Source: Planctomycetaceae bacterium (lineage in GTDB: Bacteria > Planctomycetota > Planctomycetia > Pirellulales > Pirellulaceae). Taken from it: a stretch of 61,787 bases of DNA. Positions 36,988-46,968 of this stretch are shown piece after piece. Below the pieces are notes generated by a model. That model was not told where the DNA came from, did no database searches, and saw only the letters and a list, made by a program, of their open reading frames with translations. Both the position numbers and the translations under genes were made by a program. Each line of letters starts with the position of its first letter. The first letter of the stretch is position 1. The stretch covers positions 1-61,787 of the forward strand of contig JAHEBQ010000037.1 of assembly GCA_024642205.1 (NCBI GenBank). Reading direction: 5' to 3'.

Positions 36988-38376
36988 CTACCCAGGCGAA
37001 TCAAAATCAACGATCGCCAGCCGTTCGTTGATCATCGATTCCGCTTTCGCGAAATCCACGCTGGCAATGTCGTCGACGCCATCTACCAGTTCACCCAAAA
37101 TGAACTGCTGCGTTTCGCCACGTCTAAACGCTTCCGCATAAGGCAATCGGTGAAACATGACCATTGAGTAACGGGGCACGAATCGGTCGGGGAATCGTTT
37201 TTCCAGCTCGAACCCGAGTTCTTTCTTTAACTGAAATTTCGGATCGACAACACTGGATCGCATCGTCACATAGTTTTCGAGTGCCATTTCTGCAATGGCA
37301 TGGGCATTCGGGCGACGGATTCGATCAAATTCTGGAAGGACCCGAGCCCAATCTTCATCAAACTCGTCCAGCAGCCGGATCAATTCGGAACAATCTTCAA
37401 ACCCGCAATTCATCCCTTGTCCGTGGAACGGCACGATCGCATGAGACGCGTCACCAAGTATCAGCGCTTTGTCTTCGTAATACCAGGGAGCACAGCGGAC
37501 GGTTCCCAAACGGCCCTGGGTATTGGCAAAAAAATCTGCTTCCAGATCCGGGATCAGTTTCAAGGTACCAGGAAAATTCCGTTCAAAAAAGTCGTGCAGT
37601 GTTGCACGATCGGTTAATGCTTCAAAGCTGTTCCTGCCCGTTCTCGGCAGGAACAAAGTCACGGTAAAACTGCCATCCTGGTTGGGAAGCGCGATCAACA
37701 TGTAGTCCCCTCGCGGCCAAATGTGAAGCGCCTCCCGCTCAATTTGATAGGTCCCGTTTCCCGTCGCATCGACTGCCCCGGCCGGAATCTCAAGTTCCTT
37801 GTAATCATGATCCAGAAACTCGGATGCGCTTTGACCGCCGACCGCTGGAATCAGGGCTCGTCTCGTTCTTGAACCGGCGCCATCTGTCCCAATCAACAAC
37901 TCGAATGACTGCTGACGGGCGTGGTCGGTAAAAACGTCCCTCAAGACCAGTTGGTTGTTCCTGAAATCGATCGACTCGAGTTTTTGACTGAAGATGATTT
38001 GAACTGGCTCCGCTTCTTCCGCTGCCGTCATCATCAAACAGTTCAAATCGCGGCGGGAGACTGAGTAGATAACTTCATCCGGTCGCTGCCCATACGGCAT
38101 GAATTCCTGCTCGCCGTTTTCCAGATGCAGCATTCTGCCACGCATCGGGATCAGCAGCTTTTCCACTTCATCCATCAGTCCCGCCATCGCGAGCGCGTAA
38201 ATGCCACGCGATGAAAGAGCCAGGTTGATGGATCGCCCACTGTCGGACTCGACCCCGCGCATATCGGGGCGTCTTTCCAGGATCGTGACTTCGTAACCAC
38301 GTTTGCCAAGCAGAACCGACAATAGAGAACCGACGAGGCCTGCACCGGAGATCGTAATGTTTTTGGGGCGTTTCAC
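36988..38376 (-). CDS. kmo: Kynurenine 3-monooxygenase
   Basis: This FAD-dependent aromatic hydroxylase of about 462 residues converts kynurenine to 3-hydroxykynurenine with NADPH and O2. The FAD fingerprint ITISGAGLVGSLLSVLLGKR lies at the N-terminus (about 7-26). SGRSINLALSSRG near 47-59 is the KMO-type FAD/substrate loop. A central DG motif (GTDGAGSRTR) and the second FAD motif ALILGDASHAIVPFHGQGMN follow. The C-terminus is hydrophobic in mitochondrial enzymes; here it is soluble. The start is uncertain (GTG at 38376 is preferred; TTG codons lie upstream to 38418). It lies 189 bases after kynureninase on the same strand. Confidence 0.93.
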   Translation of the reverse strand: MKRPKNITISGAGLVGSLLSVLLGKRGYEVTILERRPDMRGVESDSGRSINLALSSRGIYALAMAGLMDEVEKLLIPMRGRMLHLENGEQEFMPYGQRPDEVIYSVSRRDLNCLMMTAAEEAEPVQIIFSQKLESIDFRNNQLVLRDVFTDHARQQSFELLIGTDGAGSRTRRALIPAVGGQSASEFLDHDYKELEIPAGAVDATGNGTYQIEREALHIWPRGDYMLIALPNQDGSFTVTLFLPRTGRNSFEALTDRATLHDFFERNFPGTLKLIPDLEADFFANTQGRLGTVRCAPWYYEDKALILGDASHAIVPFHGQGMNCGFEDCSELIRLLDEFDEDWARVLPEFDRIRRPNAHAIAEMALENYVTMRSSVVDPKFQLKKELGFELEKRFPDRFVPRYSMVMFHRLPYAEAFRRGETQQFILGELVDGVDDIASVDFAKAESMINERLAIVDFDSPG

Positions 38377-38565
38377 ATTAATTCCCAATCGACCGATTGC
38401 CTGGCCTCGCCTTCGCAATCCGTGCCAAGATTATTTGTTCAAAGGTTTATGTTCTACCGGCGACAATTGGTATCAGGACAGCAATCGCCGCAAGCCAAAG
38501 CGTCCGTCGACCAAACATCGGTTTGATATTGCTCGTGATTCAAGCCCGAGGTTAACGTCTTTTGC

Positions 38566-39840
38566 TCACGCATCACCTAACTCATCGGCCAACAATTCGA
38601 CAAACTCCCAGATCTCTTCAAACGTATTGTAAAGTGGAGTTGGGGCGGCCCGGATGACATTTGGTTCGCGCCAATCCGTGCGGACTCCCTTGGCTTCCAA
38701 GGCTTCGTGGACGGTTTTTCCGTCAACTCCTTCCAGGTTGACTTCCAACGACAATTGGCAGCCAGAGACCTCGGGTGGTGCGATCACGCGCACCCGATCG
38801 CCCAGGCTCTGCTTGAGACATTCCCGAAAAAAGCTACCTTGTCGCCGCGACTTCTGGTTCAGTACCGCCATTGAACCGGCTTCCCCAAACACTTCCAGCG
38901 ACGCCCGAATTGCCGCCAGCGACAGGATGGGGGGGTTACTCAGTTGCCAACCTTCGGCCGTCGCAATTGCCGAAAAATCACCAGACATTTCAAACCGCGT
39001 TTGCTTATCGTGCCCCCACCAACCGGCCAACCGATCGAGGTTTCGATTGGTGGCATGCCGCTCGTGGATGAAGCATCCGGCGAGGGATCCCGGCCCTGAA
39101 TTCAGGTACTTGTAAGTACACCAGCAGGCGAAATCGATATCCCACTGATGCAATTTCAGTTCAACATTACCCGCTGCGTGGGCTAAATCAAAACCAATGA
39201 AAATTTCGTGCTCGTGAGCACACCGCGTAATCTCGGCCACGTCGAAGACCTGACCCGTGTAATACTGGACCCCCGGGAGCAAAATCAACGCCAGAGTATC
39301 CCGGTTTTCCCTGATTGCCTGGCAGATGGACTCGGTCGACAGCAGCCCATCGGAATTCGGAACAATCTCAACCAGGGACTCCTGTGGCGAATAGCCGTGG
39401 AGTCGGATTTGAGATTCAACCGCGATTTTGTCCGAAGGAAACGCGTGCTCCTCAATCAGGATCCTGTTGCGCTGATCCGTCGGACGATAAAACGTCGCCA
39501 TCATCAAATGGAGGTTAACGGTCAACGTGTTCATCGTCACGACTTCATTTGCCTGTCCACCCACGATCGCCGCCATTGGCTGGGCAAGGCATTCGTGATA
39601 GGCCATCCAGGCTCGTTCCCCCGAAAAATGACCGCGCACGCCAAGCTCCGCCCAACGATCGAGCTCTTCCTGAACGTAACTGGCCGTACGCCGGGGGACC
39701 AGGCCCAGGGAATTTCCCACCAGGTAAAGATCCGGCGTTCCGCCAACATGCGGAATATGAAACTGGTTGCGGAACGCGCGCAGCGTATCGGCTTGATCCA
39801 GTTGCTGCGCGTCTGTTCGGCTGATCGCTGATTCGGTCAT
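38566..39840 (-). CDS. kynU: Kynureninase
   Basis: This 424-residue PLP-dependent hydrolase cleaves kynurenine or 3-hydroxykynurenine to (3-hydroxy)anthranilate and alanine. YLVGNSLGLVPRR near 38-50 is the family start motif. FDLAHAAGNVELKLHQWDID near 215 carries the PLP aspartate, and the Schiff-base lysine lies in CTYKYLNSGPG (Lys244). RLAGWWGHDKQTRFEM follows. ATG at 39840 is chosen because residues before it lack family similarity; the frame opens at 39912. The formamidase gene ends 14 bases upstream, so they form an operon. Confidence 0.96.
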   Translation of the reverse strand: MTESAISRTDAQQLDQADTLRAFRNQFHIPHVGGTPDLYLVGNSLGLVPRRTASYVQEELDRWAELGVRGHFSGERAWMAYHECLAQPMAAIVGGQANEVVTMNTLTVNLHLMMATFYRPTDQRNRILIEEHAFPSDKIAVESQIRLHGYSPQESLVEIVPNSDGLLSTESICQAIRENRDTLALILLPGVQYYTGQVFDVAEITRCAHEHEIFIGFDLAHAAGNVELKLHQWDIDFACWCTYKYLNSGPGSLAGCFIHERHATNRNLDRLAGWWGHDKQTRFEMSGDFSAIATAEGWQLSNPPILSLAAIRASLEVFGEAGSMAVLNQKSRRQGSFFRECLKQSLGDRVRVIAPPEVSGCQLSLEVNLEGVDGKTVHEALEAKGVRTDWREPNVIRAAPTPLYNTFEEIWEFVELLADELGDA

Positions 39841-39854
39841 GTCGGGCGCCGGGT

Positions 39855-40688
39855 CTATGGAATTCGTTTGGCAGGAATGAGCACGGGACGAGAAGGAGCT
39901 GCGTCGCTGCAAAACGCAGGAACCTGGATATTCAAGCCATAAACACCGTCAGCAATTTCGTCGTCGACAAACACCATCTCCGTAATCGTTTTGTCCTGAC
40001 GGGTCTCTCCCGAAAGCTGATGCGTTTTTTCCGCGACGTTCCAAAAAATGTGATGATTCGTCAGCAGCCCATCATCGTACATTCGATCGACCGAGGGTAA
40101 GTCGACCAGTAAATGCCGAACGCCAATCTCATTGATCGCTTTCAGGGCTTCGACCGTTAAAAACGCCGGTACATTGTCGGAACTGTATGCCAGAGAGCAT
40201 TTTTCAACGGTGTTGGGCAACGTCCGTACGATCAGCGCATCCGGCCGGATCGTTTTCCATTCGCCGACTCCGGCGATCGCCCTGACCAGTGATTCGCGAG
40301 TGACTACATTGTCCACGTCATCCAGGGCAGGCCGGTATGTTTCCGAGGTTGCTTTGGCTGAAATGGGAGTGACGGAAACCAGCATCGCCAACGTCAGCAC
40401 CTCCATCGCTGAATGGCCAATCCAGATATCTTCGTTAACGATATGGCTGACCGTCTCGGTATGGGTTCCATTGCAATGCGGGATCATTTTCAGGGCATCC
40501 ACATTGCAGCTGCCTCCCTGCTTCGTATCTCCTGTAAAACCACCAAGTTTCAGAACTGCTTGGGAGGCCCTGTCGGTTCCGAAATGGTTTGGCTGGGGTC
40601 CTTCGAAATCCAGCTTGATCGCGATCGACCTGGCCTCATTCATCAAGCAAACATATTTCGCGCCTTGATGTTCTAAAGTCAATTGCAT
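39855..40688 (-). CDS. Putative kynurenine formamidase (cyclase/KynB-like family)
   Basis: This metal-dependent hydrolase of 277 residues is placed to remove formate from N-formylkynurenine, given its position 14 bases before kynU. The family metal motif (H-x-G-T-H-x-D) appears as His71-Cys-Asn-Gly-Thr-His76-Thr-Glu78, with one extra residue and Glu for Asp, and a further His82. Known KynB proteins are about 210 residues; this one is longer and more divergent, so its assignment rests partly on context. It might alternatively be another cyclase-family hydrolase. The ATG at 40688 was preferred; the frame opens at 40715. Confidence 0.75.
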   Translation of the reverse strand: MQLTLEHQGAKYVCLMNEARSIAIKLDFEGPQPNHFGTDRASQAVLKLGGFTGDTKQGGSCNVDALKMIPHCNGTHTETVSHIVNEDIWIGHSAMEVLTLAMLVSVTPISAKATSETYRPALDDVDNVVTRESLVRAIAGVGEWKTIRPDALIVRTLPNTVEKCSLAYSSDNVPAFLTVEALKAINEIGVRHLLVDLPSVDRMYDDGLLTNHHIFWNVAEKTHQLSGETRQDKTITEMVFVDDEIADGVYGLNIQVPAFCSDAAPSRPVLIPAKRIP

Positions 40689-41187
40689 GGGGCACTTTCT
40701 TATGAGTGATTGCAATTATTAGAAAGGGTTATCACACTCGTTCAAAGGGGGAGTAGCGAAGCCGATGTCAGCCGGTTCGGGCCGTAGGGTTGGAGGAAAC
40801 AGCAGCCGTACCTCCGAAACCAATCACGCGGCCCGACCCAAGCTAAGTCCCATTAACTCACACTCACGGTGATGCGAGTTCACCCCTGAGATGGTCGGGC
40901 AAAAAGAACGGTCTGAGCGATGATGAAATAGCGTTGCCGGTAGACGCCTGCGTACGAGTTATCCGGGGAATGACAAGAATTGGCTTTTTTTTTAGTCAGA
41001 GGCCATGGTTCCCGTCGCCAAGGAGCCACCAGATTTTTCTGTCGTGACCGGCCCAATGACATTTTTCCGGTTCCACAGGCTTCCTTGGAAGTCGTTCCTG
41101 AGTGCCGGAAAAGTCCGGAAACATCTGTTTTTCGATCCGAATTTCTTTAAATTGACAGCATCCGTCAACTCCCCAAGGTAGCGTACC
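40689..41187. other. Intergenic region with two strong RNA-like hairpins
   Basis: This 499-base divergent region has no credible gene. A nested rod spans 40774-40839: an outer 11-position stem (40774-40784 with 40829-40839, one mismatch) encloses an inner stem (40788-40796 with 40811-40821) and a 14-base loop. A second hairpin spans 40855-40880 (11 pairs with one mismatch and a bulge). They may be a dispersed palindromic repeat or a small structured RNA. The remaining bases (40881-41187) should include the promoter of the ABM gene. Confidence 0.5.
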
Positions 41188-41496
41188 ATGATCAGTGTTC
41201 TGGCCTCCATCCGAGTCAAACCAGGGACCCGCGATGAGTTTCTGAAAGTGTTTATGGACAACATTCCCGCTGTCCTGGAGGAAACAGGATGCGTCGAGTA
41301 CTTCCCGGCGGTCGATGTGGATTCGGGTTTGGAGATTCAGAATCAGGATCCTGACACGGTGACGGTGATTGAAAAATGGGTATCACTCGAGGCCCTGCAT
41401 GCTCATCTGAAAGCACCGCATATGGAAGCCTACAGAGACAAGGTCCAGGACATGGTAGTTTCGCTTTCTTTGAAAGTACTACAGCAGGTATCGTGA
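41188..41496 (+). CDS. Antibiotic biosynthesis monooxygenase (ABM) domain protein
   Basis: This is a 102-residue single-domain protein of the dimeric ferredoxin-like ABM family (ISVLASIRVKPGTRDEFLKV at the start, EKWVSLEALHAHLKAPHM in the middle). The family includes cofactor-free monooxygenases such as YgiN and heme-degrading relatives; the substrate cannot be read from sequence. It has an AAGGTAG ribosome binding site before the ATG. It is followed at 41588 by the amidohydrolase gene on the same strand. Confidence 0.85.
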   Translation: MISVLASIRVKPGTRDEFLKVFMDNIPAVLEETGCVEYFPAVDVDSGLEIQNQDPDTVTVIEKWVSLEALHAHLKAPHMEAYRDKVQDMVVSLSLKVLQQVS

Positions 41497-41587
41497 ACCG
41501 CCAACGTAAACGAGTGTATTGGCATCGGTGCTGACGCGCACGACTCGATGCTGCGAACCTGGGACGAAATAGACCGATAACCTGCTA

Positions 41588-42808
41588 ATGTCGACCAATA
41601 TCCAGATCCCGCTGCTGAAGGATCATCATTCCCATCCGCTGTTGTATGCCGCGTTTCGGCAAGCCGTTTCGCTCCAGGGCGTGAAAACGAAAGAGACGGC
41701 ATCTGAGATTCTGCAGAGGGCGGTATCTGATTCGCCCACCGCGCTAAGCGTTGTTCATGGCTGGCGAAGCAACTTTTTCCAATGGTCGCCGAAAGAAATC
41801 GAAGCGATGCCTCCGGTCGCAATCTTCAATGTTTCGCTGCATTCGCTGTTGATCAATTCCGCGGCCAAACAGATTCTCCTCAGGCATTACGGTGACGTGG
41901 TCAACCAACTGCACGATCGAACCTGGTATGAGAACAACCTGCGTGTCGTGCTGAACTGGTTCGCAAACCTCTACGCGTCAGCAGAAAACCTGAGGTTGTT
42001 TTACGGCGAGATGCTCCGTCAGGGTGTGTATCATGTCGAGGAAATGTTGCTGGTTGATGAGAATGAAATCAATCTGTTTGAGCGGTCTGGAATGCTCGAT
42101 CGAACGAATTTCTGGGCAGCACCGGACACCTTTGAGTCGCTCAGCAAGTCGGCACGAGATCGGGTTCACGGATTGAAACTGTTTACCGATGGGGCGATCG
42201 GTTCAAGAACAGCAGCAATCAAACGCCCGTTTATTGGCGGCAGTGAGAAAAACCTCGGAATGCTGATATATTCGGATGACGAGCTCGCCCGAACGATGGC
42301 CCGTTGTATTCAAACGGGCAAGTCGTTGGCAGTTCACTCGATCGGTGATCGGGCAATTGAGCAGGTGATTGAGTCTCTTGAGAAATCCGGATCGGACCTT
42401 GGCCGCGTTCCGGAAATCAGAATCGAGCATGCTCAGATGATCACTCTGGAACTTGCCAGTCGCGCAAAAGACCTGGGTGTAATTCTCTGTATGCAACCCA
42501 ACTTTAGCAGTGATTCGGTGGATTATTCCGATCGGCTTGACGCGGAATATTGTCGGATGAACAACCCGTTTCGCATGTTAATCGATGAATTTGGTTTCGT
42601 CGCCGGAGAAGACTTGATTTTCGGAAGTGACGGAATGCCTCACGGAATCGAAGCCGCGGCGTCACAGTCGTTTTTCCCACCGTTTGCAAGCCAGAAATTG
42701 ACGATTGACGAATTTGTTGCAGCGTATTGCATGGAAGGAACAGCGGAGGGATCGATTCAACTGGCCATCAACGAGGACCTGAAAAAGGTAACCTGCACTG
42801 TCATGTAG
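41588..42808 (+). CDS. Compact amidohydrolase (amidohydrolase 3 / YtcJ-like)
   Basis: This 406-residue metal-dependent hydrolase begins almost at the first metal motif (DHHSHP, residues 12-17). Other ligands are LKLFTDGAIGSRT near 198 (carboxylated-lysine position), HSIGDRAI near 253, IEHAQM near 281 and FGSDGMP near 342. YtcJ-type enzymes normally carry about 60-70 residues of beta-sandwich before the first histidine and a closing sandwich at the C-terminus. Both are reduced or missing here: the protein ends shortly after the barrel. The metal site is complete, so it is probably an active minimal version, or it is a decayed gene. Substrate unknown. Confidence 0.75.
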   Translation: MSTNIQIPLLKDHHSHPLLYAAFRQAVSLQGVKTKETASEILQRAVSDSPTALSVVHGWRSNFFQWSPKEIEAMPPVAIFNVSLHSLLINSAAKQILLRHYGDVVNQLHDRTWYENNLRVVLNWFANLYASAENLRLFYGEMLRQGVYHVEEMLLVDENEINLFERSGMLDRTNFWAAPDTFESLSKSARDRVHGLKLFTDGAIGSRTAAIKRPFIGGSEKNLGMLIYSDDELARTMARCIQTGKSLAVHSIGDRAIEQVIESLEKSGSDLGRVPEIRIEHAQMITLELASRAKDLGVILCMQPNFSSDSVDYSDRLDAEYCRMNNPFRMLIDEFGFVAGEDLIFGSDGMPHGIEAAASQSFFPPFASQKLTIDEFVAAYCMEGTAEGSIQLAINEDLKKVTCTVM

Positions 42809-42871
42809 GATCGTTGGTGGACCATTCCATCTGTAAGGGTGCATTCGTTCATGGAAAGAACGGCCCCATTC

Positions 42872-43396
42872 TCACGCGGGATGCCGATTGGCATGGAGTG
42901 AGTGAATCAGCATGTTGGTTTCTTCCCGTTTTTTCAAACGGGCGTGTTTGCGAATGTCACGATCACCGAAGACCAATCTTTCCTCTTCTGAATCGGGCAT
43001 CACCAGGGGGACTTCTGTAGGTTTGCCGTTTTGGTCGAGCGCAACAAACGTCAGGAACGAGATCGCCGCCACGTTACGGTCTTCGTCACGCGTGCAATTC
43101 TCGGTCATGATCTTGACAAAAATCTCCATTGAAGATCGTCCGACCGAACAGACGTATGATTCCAAAACGACAATGTCGTCTCGCTGGATCGGTTGGTGAA
43201 AGTGAACACCGTCGTTGGAAGCCGTGACGACGGAACCGCGACAATGCCGCCGCGCTGAAATAGCGGCCGTCTCATCGATATGCTTCATCAACAATCCGCC
43301 GAACATCGTATCGTGTGCGTTGGTGTCGCCTGGCAGAACGATATTCTCCTGTACAGCAAACGACTGGCTCATGGACACGGTTTTTCGTTCGCTCAT
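42872..43396 (-). CDS. Acyl-CoA thioesterase (hotdog fold)
   Basis: This is a 174-residue single-hotdog hydrolase of the YciA/acyl-CoA thioester hydrolase group. The active-site helix has NAHDTMFGGLLMKHIDETAA near residue 26 (Asn and Asp conserved). NDGVHFHQPIQRDDIVVLES contains the second family block. It would hydrolyse acyl-CoA to fatty acid and CoA in the cytoplasm. The next gene upstream is the amidohydrolase, converging on it with a gap of 63 bases. Confidence 0.85.
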   Translation of the reverse strand: MSERKTVSMSQSFAVQENIVLPGDTNAHDTMFGGLLMKHIDETAAISARRHCRGSVVTASNDGVHFHQPIQRDDIVVLESYVCSVGRSSMEIFVKIMTENCTRDEDRNVAAISFLTFVALDQNGKPTEVPLVMPDSEEERLVFGDRDIRKHARLKKREETNMLIHSLHANRHPA

Positions 43397-43523
43397 ATTT
43401 TGATTCGTTGGATGGAATGTTGTGAGAGATGGTTACGGCATCCGGTCAATGCAGACCCGCTGGGCATCAGACTCGCGCCGCGGCGGCCCAGGGAAACCGA
43501 TCCGGAATAGGAATGGACAACAC

Positions 43524-45086
43524 CTAAACGCCAAGTCTTCGTTTGATCTTTGATCCTTCCGGCGTCTGCTGGACTTCAAAACCGGCTGCGTGAATCTTGT
43601 CTCGATACGCATCGGATGTGGGCCAGTCCTTGTCCTTTCGCGCGGCGTCCATTTGATTGGCCCATTGTTGAGCTTGCTCGAGTTCGGCGGCTTCCGACTC
43701 CGATTCGACTTCTTCGGCGGCTCCCGAGATTCCCTCATTTATCGGAGCAACGGAAAGCACGGAGTTCATTTTTTTGAAAACCGCCAATGACAGGTTTGGA
43801 TCGGGATGGTCGCCTTTGATCCAGGGCAGCATCACACCCAGAGCGCCTGAAATATTCAAATCGTCCGCCAGTGCCAAAGCAAACGCGTCGAGAACCGGGT
43901 GAGACAAGTCCACGTCAGCGGACTCGCCGTCAGTTTTTTCTTCAAGGGACTTGCGAAACTCAACCATTCGGTCGATCGTCTGAGCCGAATCAATCAGGCC
44001 TTTGACCGTAAAATTCATGTTCATTCGATAGTGTGACTTAATCAATTCGAAACGCAGGACGGCAGGGTGAACCTTCTTTCCCATCTCGACGGGGCTGCCA
44101 GTTTTATCGTCGGCGACTTTGACTTTTCCCTCAAAAACATCGCGCGCTGTATAAAAATTGCCAAGTGATTTCGACATTTTTTCGTTTTCCACAAACAGGA
44201 AACGGGCGTGGATCCAAAACCTGGCAAACCGATCCTGTCCCGTTGTTCCACAGGACTGGGCGATTTCACATTCGTGATGTGGAAAAATCAGGTCTTCGCC
44301 GCCGGTATGAATGTCGATCACGTCACGTCCGAGAAGCTTCCTCGCCATCACGCTGCATTCAATGTGCCAGCCAGGGTAACCGACGCCCCAGGGAGAATCC
44401 CATTTCATGATGTGATTCTGGTCGGGCTTCCAAAGCATGAAATCGCCGGGATGCTTCTTGCGTGACTGGTTTTCATCGGATACGCGGCCACCAGCGTTGC
44501 TTTTGATTTTTTCGATCGAGTTACCGCTCAGTTGACCGTATTCCGGGAAGCTCTCGACACTGTAATAGACGACTCCGTCTTCCGCGATGTAGGCATGTCC
44601 CCGATCAAGCAGTTTTTGAATCATTCCAATCATCCCGTCAACGCCCTCGACATGGTCAGTCGCCCGGGGAACGTTTTGCGGATATTCGTAGGCAACCTTG
44701 TATCCCAAACGCCTGGCGTCCTGAAGGAACGCCTGCGTGTAGTACTCGGCAATCTGATAGGGATCGTTGGGATCCTGGATTGCACCTTCGGGAACTCGGC
44801 CCGACTTCTTGTTGGCTTTGACCCGATTGGCAGCCTCCATCATCTTGTCGGCTTCGCCCTCAACCATGTGCCCGACATCTGTGATATTCATTACATGATG
44901 GACTTCGTTGCCTGCCAATTCAAGGAAACGACGAAGCAGGTCACCAAACAGAAACGAGCGAAAGTTGCCGATGTGGGCAAAATCGTAAACGGTCGGACCG
45001 CAACTGTACATTGAAACCTTGCCAGGCTCGAGCGGAACGAAGTCTTCTTCCTGGTTGGTCAGCGAATTATAGAAACGAATTTTCAT
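43524..45086 (-). CDS. cysS: Cysteinyl-tRNA synthetase
   Basis: This 520-residue class I aminoacyl-tRNA synthetase is full length. The zinc/cysteine site begins with SCGPTVYD near 28. The HIGH motif appears as HIGNFRSF near 38-45. WHIECSVMA and HHECEIAQS are further zinc ligands near 240-268, and the KMSKS motif is [17 protein letters not shown] near 300. The C-terminus holds the DALR and anticodon domains. The gene has a 127-base gap to the thioesterase. Confidence 0.97.
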   Translation of the reverse strand: MKIRFYNSLTNQEEDFVPLEPGKVSMYSCGPTVYDFAHIGNFRSFLFGDLLRRFLELAGNEVHHVMNITDVGHMVEGEADKMMEAANRVKANKKSGRVPEGAIQDPNDPYQIAEYYTQAFLQDARRLGYKVAYEYPQNVPRATDHVEGVDGMIGMIQKLLDRGHAYIAEDGVVYYSVESFPEYGQLSGNSIEKIKSNAGGRVSDENQSRKKHPGDFMLWKPDQNHIMKWDSPWGVGYPGWHIECSVMARKLLGRDVIDIHTGGEDLIFPHHECEIAQSCGTTGQDRFARFWIHARFLFVENEKMSKSLGNFYTARDVFEGKVKVADDKTGSPVEMGKKVHPAVLRFELIKSHYRMNMNFTVKGLIDSAQTIDRMVEFRKSLEEKTDGESADVDLSHPVLDAFALALADDLNISGALGVMLPWIKGDHPDPNLSLAVFKKMNSVLSVAPINEGISGAAEEVESESEAAELEQAQQWANQMDAARKDKDWPTSDAYRDKIHAAGFEVQQTPEGSKIKRRLGV

Positions 45087-45195
45087 GGACAGCGATCGAT
45101 GATTGGTGAAAGCAAGCAGTTGACCTGCTAAAATTTACACGCTATGCACGATTCCGGGCAACCGGAGAAGTTGAAGCCATTTCCGTGACAACGGG

Positions 45196-46866
45196 CTATT
45201 GGGGCAACCCGGTAACATGCCAGATTTCGTAGAGCCACGGATGTACCCAGGGGTTGGCAAGCGAATAACAGGCCGAAACGGCGCTGAACCCCAACAGGAT
45301 ATAACAGATGGCCTTGCCTGATTTGCTGCCGCCCAGCCAATCCACGACGGGCAACATGCAGACAAGCCAAATCGGTGCCAACCAGAATAACCACCTCAGC
45401 GAACTGGTAACTCCACCGTAGTTTCGGTCCATTTCCGGCCGCGTCAGGTAAAACGCAACAACAACGCAGGAAACCGAAACTCCTGTCAAACCGAGCCACC
45501 GCATTTGAAAACTCCCAGCCATTTTCGCGCCAAACAGCAATGCGAACATGCCGGCCAGGCTCAATAACCAGATCGGTGTGAGCGAGAAAATCCCATGGTG
45601 CCCGAACAAAACGTGAAACGCATAGAGATCCCCGGACGCTTGACCGCGGTCGACCGTTGATTTTTTCTCCGCATTCCCATCCAGCCAGTAACTTCCGGGA
45701 TAATCATACCAGTTGTCCCATGCCCGAATCTCAAAACTGTTTTCATCACCTGTTTTGACAATCGAGAACTGGCAGGGGGATACTTCGTCGCGCACAACCC
45801 AACGAACCTCGTCTTGCGGCGAGCCTGGCCAAGCCCCTTTTTCGACGCTGGGAATTCTCAGTTCAAGATAACTCTGTTTGGCCCGTTCCAAAATCTCCGC
45901 AGGGAGCTGACCGGCATCAAGCTTGGACGTAAAATCGCCTTCGACGGTCGCTATCACAACTCCATCGCCCCGATGAGCATACGCAGGACGAAACTCTCCA
46001 TGAGCCAGATAATTGGTTCCGAAAAAAGCTACCGCAACCAGGAACGATGCGGGAACGAATGACAACGCCGTTTTCCTCGGGGACTTTAACAGGCTCAAGA
46101 ATCCGGCCAGGGCGAAAAACGAAAGAGCCGGCAGCTCATTGGCCGCGGCAAACGCAGCGAACAATCCGCCGCACGCGTAATAGGCCCAGGCTGCATTCGG
46201 CTTGCGCCAGATCACCGACAAACAATAAACCGCGATTATCACGCTGACGGCTGCCGGCAAATGATTATTCAATGAAATCGCAAAAGTCGAAAGATAAGTG
46301 CCAAATCCAGCGCAGGCCAACACATAATAGCGGGCCCAATCCCGAACTGGCACCGAGTTGATTGTCTTGGCCATGAAGTACAAATACACCGCCCAAGGAA
46401 CAACACTGACCAGTAGCAACATCAAACGAACCACTTCGATCGGTTGATTGGACAGATCCCAGCCCGTCAAGGACTTGACCGACCAGTAAACGCCAGCCAA
46501 TATTGTCGGGAGCAAAGTCGGCTTGCTGGAATAAAAATGAAACTGGCCATCGACTCCGACATGGCGAACTTTGTCGATGGAGTCCCAATCAATGGCCTGA
46601 CCGTCGCGGATCACCTCGTCGATTTCATAGGTTCCCTCGTCACCGAGCGCGCGAATGGTGCACCACCGGCTTCGATCGTTGGCGCTAAAGAAGGGTGAAT
46701 CGCCCCGAGCCTGATGGTTCTCTACCGTCATCACTCGACCGGCGACCATGGCGAGTGAACAAATGATCAGGATCCAGAAGATCGACCAGTGACGCTGGGC
46801 GCAGAAATTCGGCAACTCGCTTGGGCAAGTTTCGTTTTGGTTTTCGATGGAAGCTGGTTGGTTCAT
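45196..46866 (-). CDS. Polytopic membrane protein, GT-C-like
   Basis: This is a 556-residue integral membrane protein with about 10-12 hydrophobic segments. A large soluble loop lies near residues 290-390. It has an acidic start loop (near 50-110, with GDEGTYEIDEV) as in lipid-linked sugar-dependent GT-C glycosyltransferases (PMT/ArnT type). No definite family match was recognised. It stands upstream of cysS and downstream of a dolichol-phosphate-mannose-synthase-like gene, so it may use the polyprenyl-linked sugar that enzyme makes. Confidence 0.6.
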   Translation of the reverse strand: MNQPASIENQNETCPSELPNFCAQRHWSIFWILIICSLAMVAGRVMTVENHQARGDSPFFSANDRSRWCTIRALGDEGTYEIDEVIRDGQAIDWDSIDKVRHVGVDGQFHFYSSKPTLLPTILAGVYWSVKSLTGWDLSNQPIEVVRLMLLLVSVVPWAVYLYFMAKTINSVPVRDWARYYVLACAGFGTYLSTFAISLNNHLPAAVSVIIAVYCLSVIWRKPNAAWAYYACGGLFAAFAAANELPALSFFALAGFLSLLKSPRKTALSFVPASFLVAVAFFGTNYLAHGEFRPAYAHRGDGVVIATVEGDFTSKLDAGQLPAEILERAKQSYLELRIPSVEKGAWPGSPQDEVRWVVRDEVSPCQFSIVKTGDENSFEIRAWDNWYDYPGSYWLDGNAEKKSTVDRGQASGDLYAFHVLFGHHGIFSLTPIWLLSLAGMFALLFGAKMAGSFQMRWLGLTGVSVSCVVVAFYLTRPEMDRNYGGVTSSLRWLFWLAPIWLVCMLPVVDWLGGSKSGKAICYILLGFSAVSACYSLANPWVHPWLYEIWHVTGLPQ

Positions 46867-46968
46867 CGATTCTATTTCGCGACATGAAAAAAGGAGCAGG
46901 CTGTTCTGGTTGAATTTACGTGTTTGCGACCTTCATCTTTGCGGGCATTCTGTTGAGTGACTTTGAAT

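Noticed and set aside
40983..40995. A T-run after the kynurenine operon promoter region (possible terminator)
   Set aside because: No stable stem precedes it on either strand.
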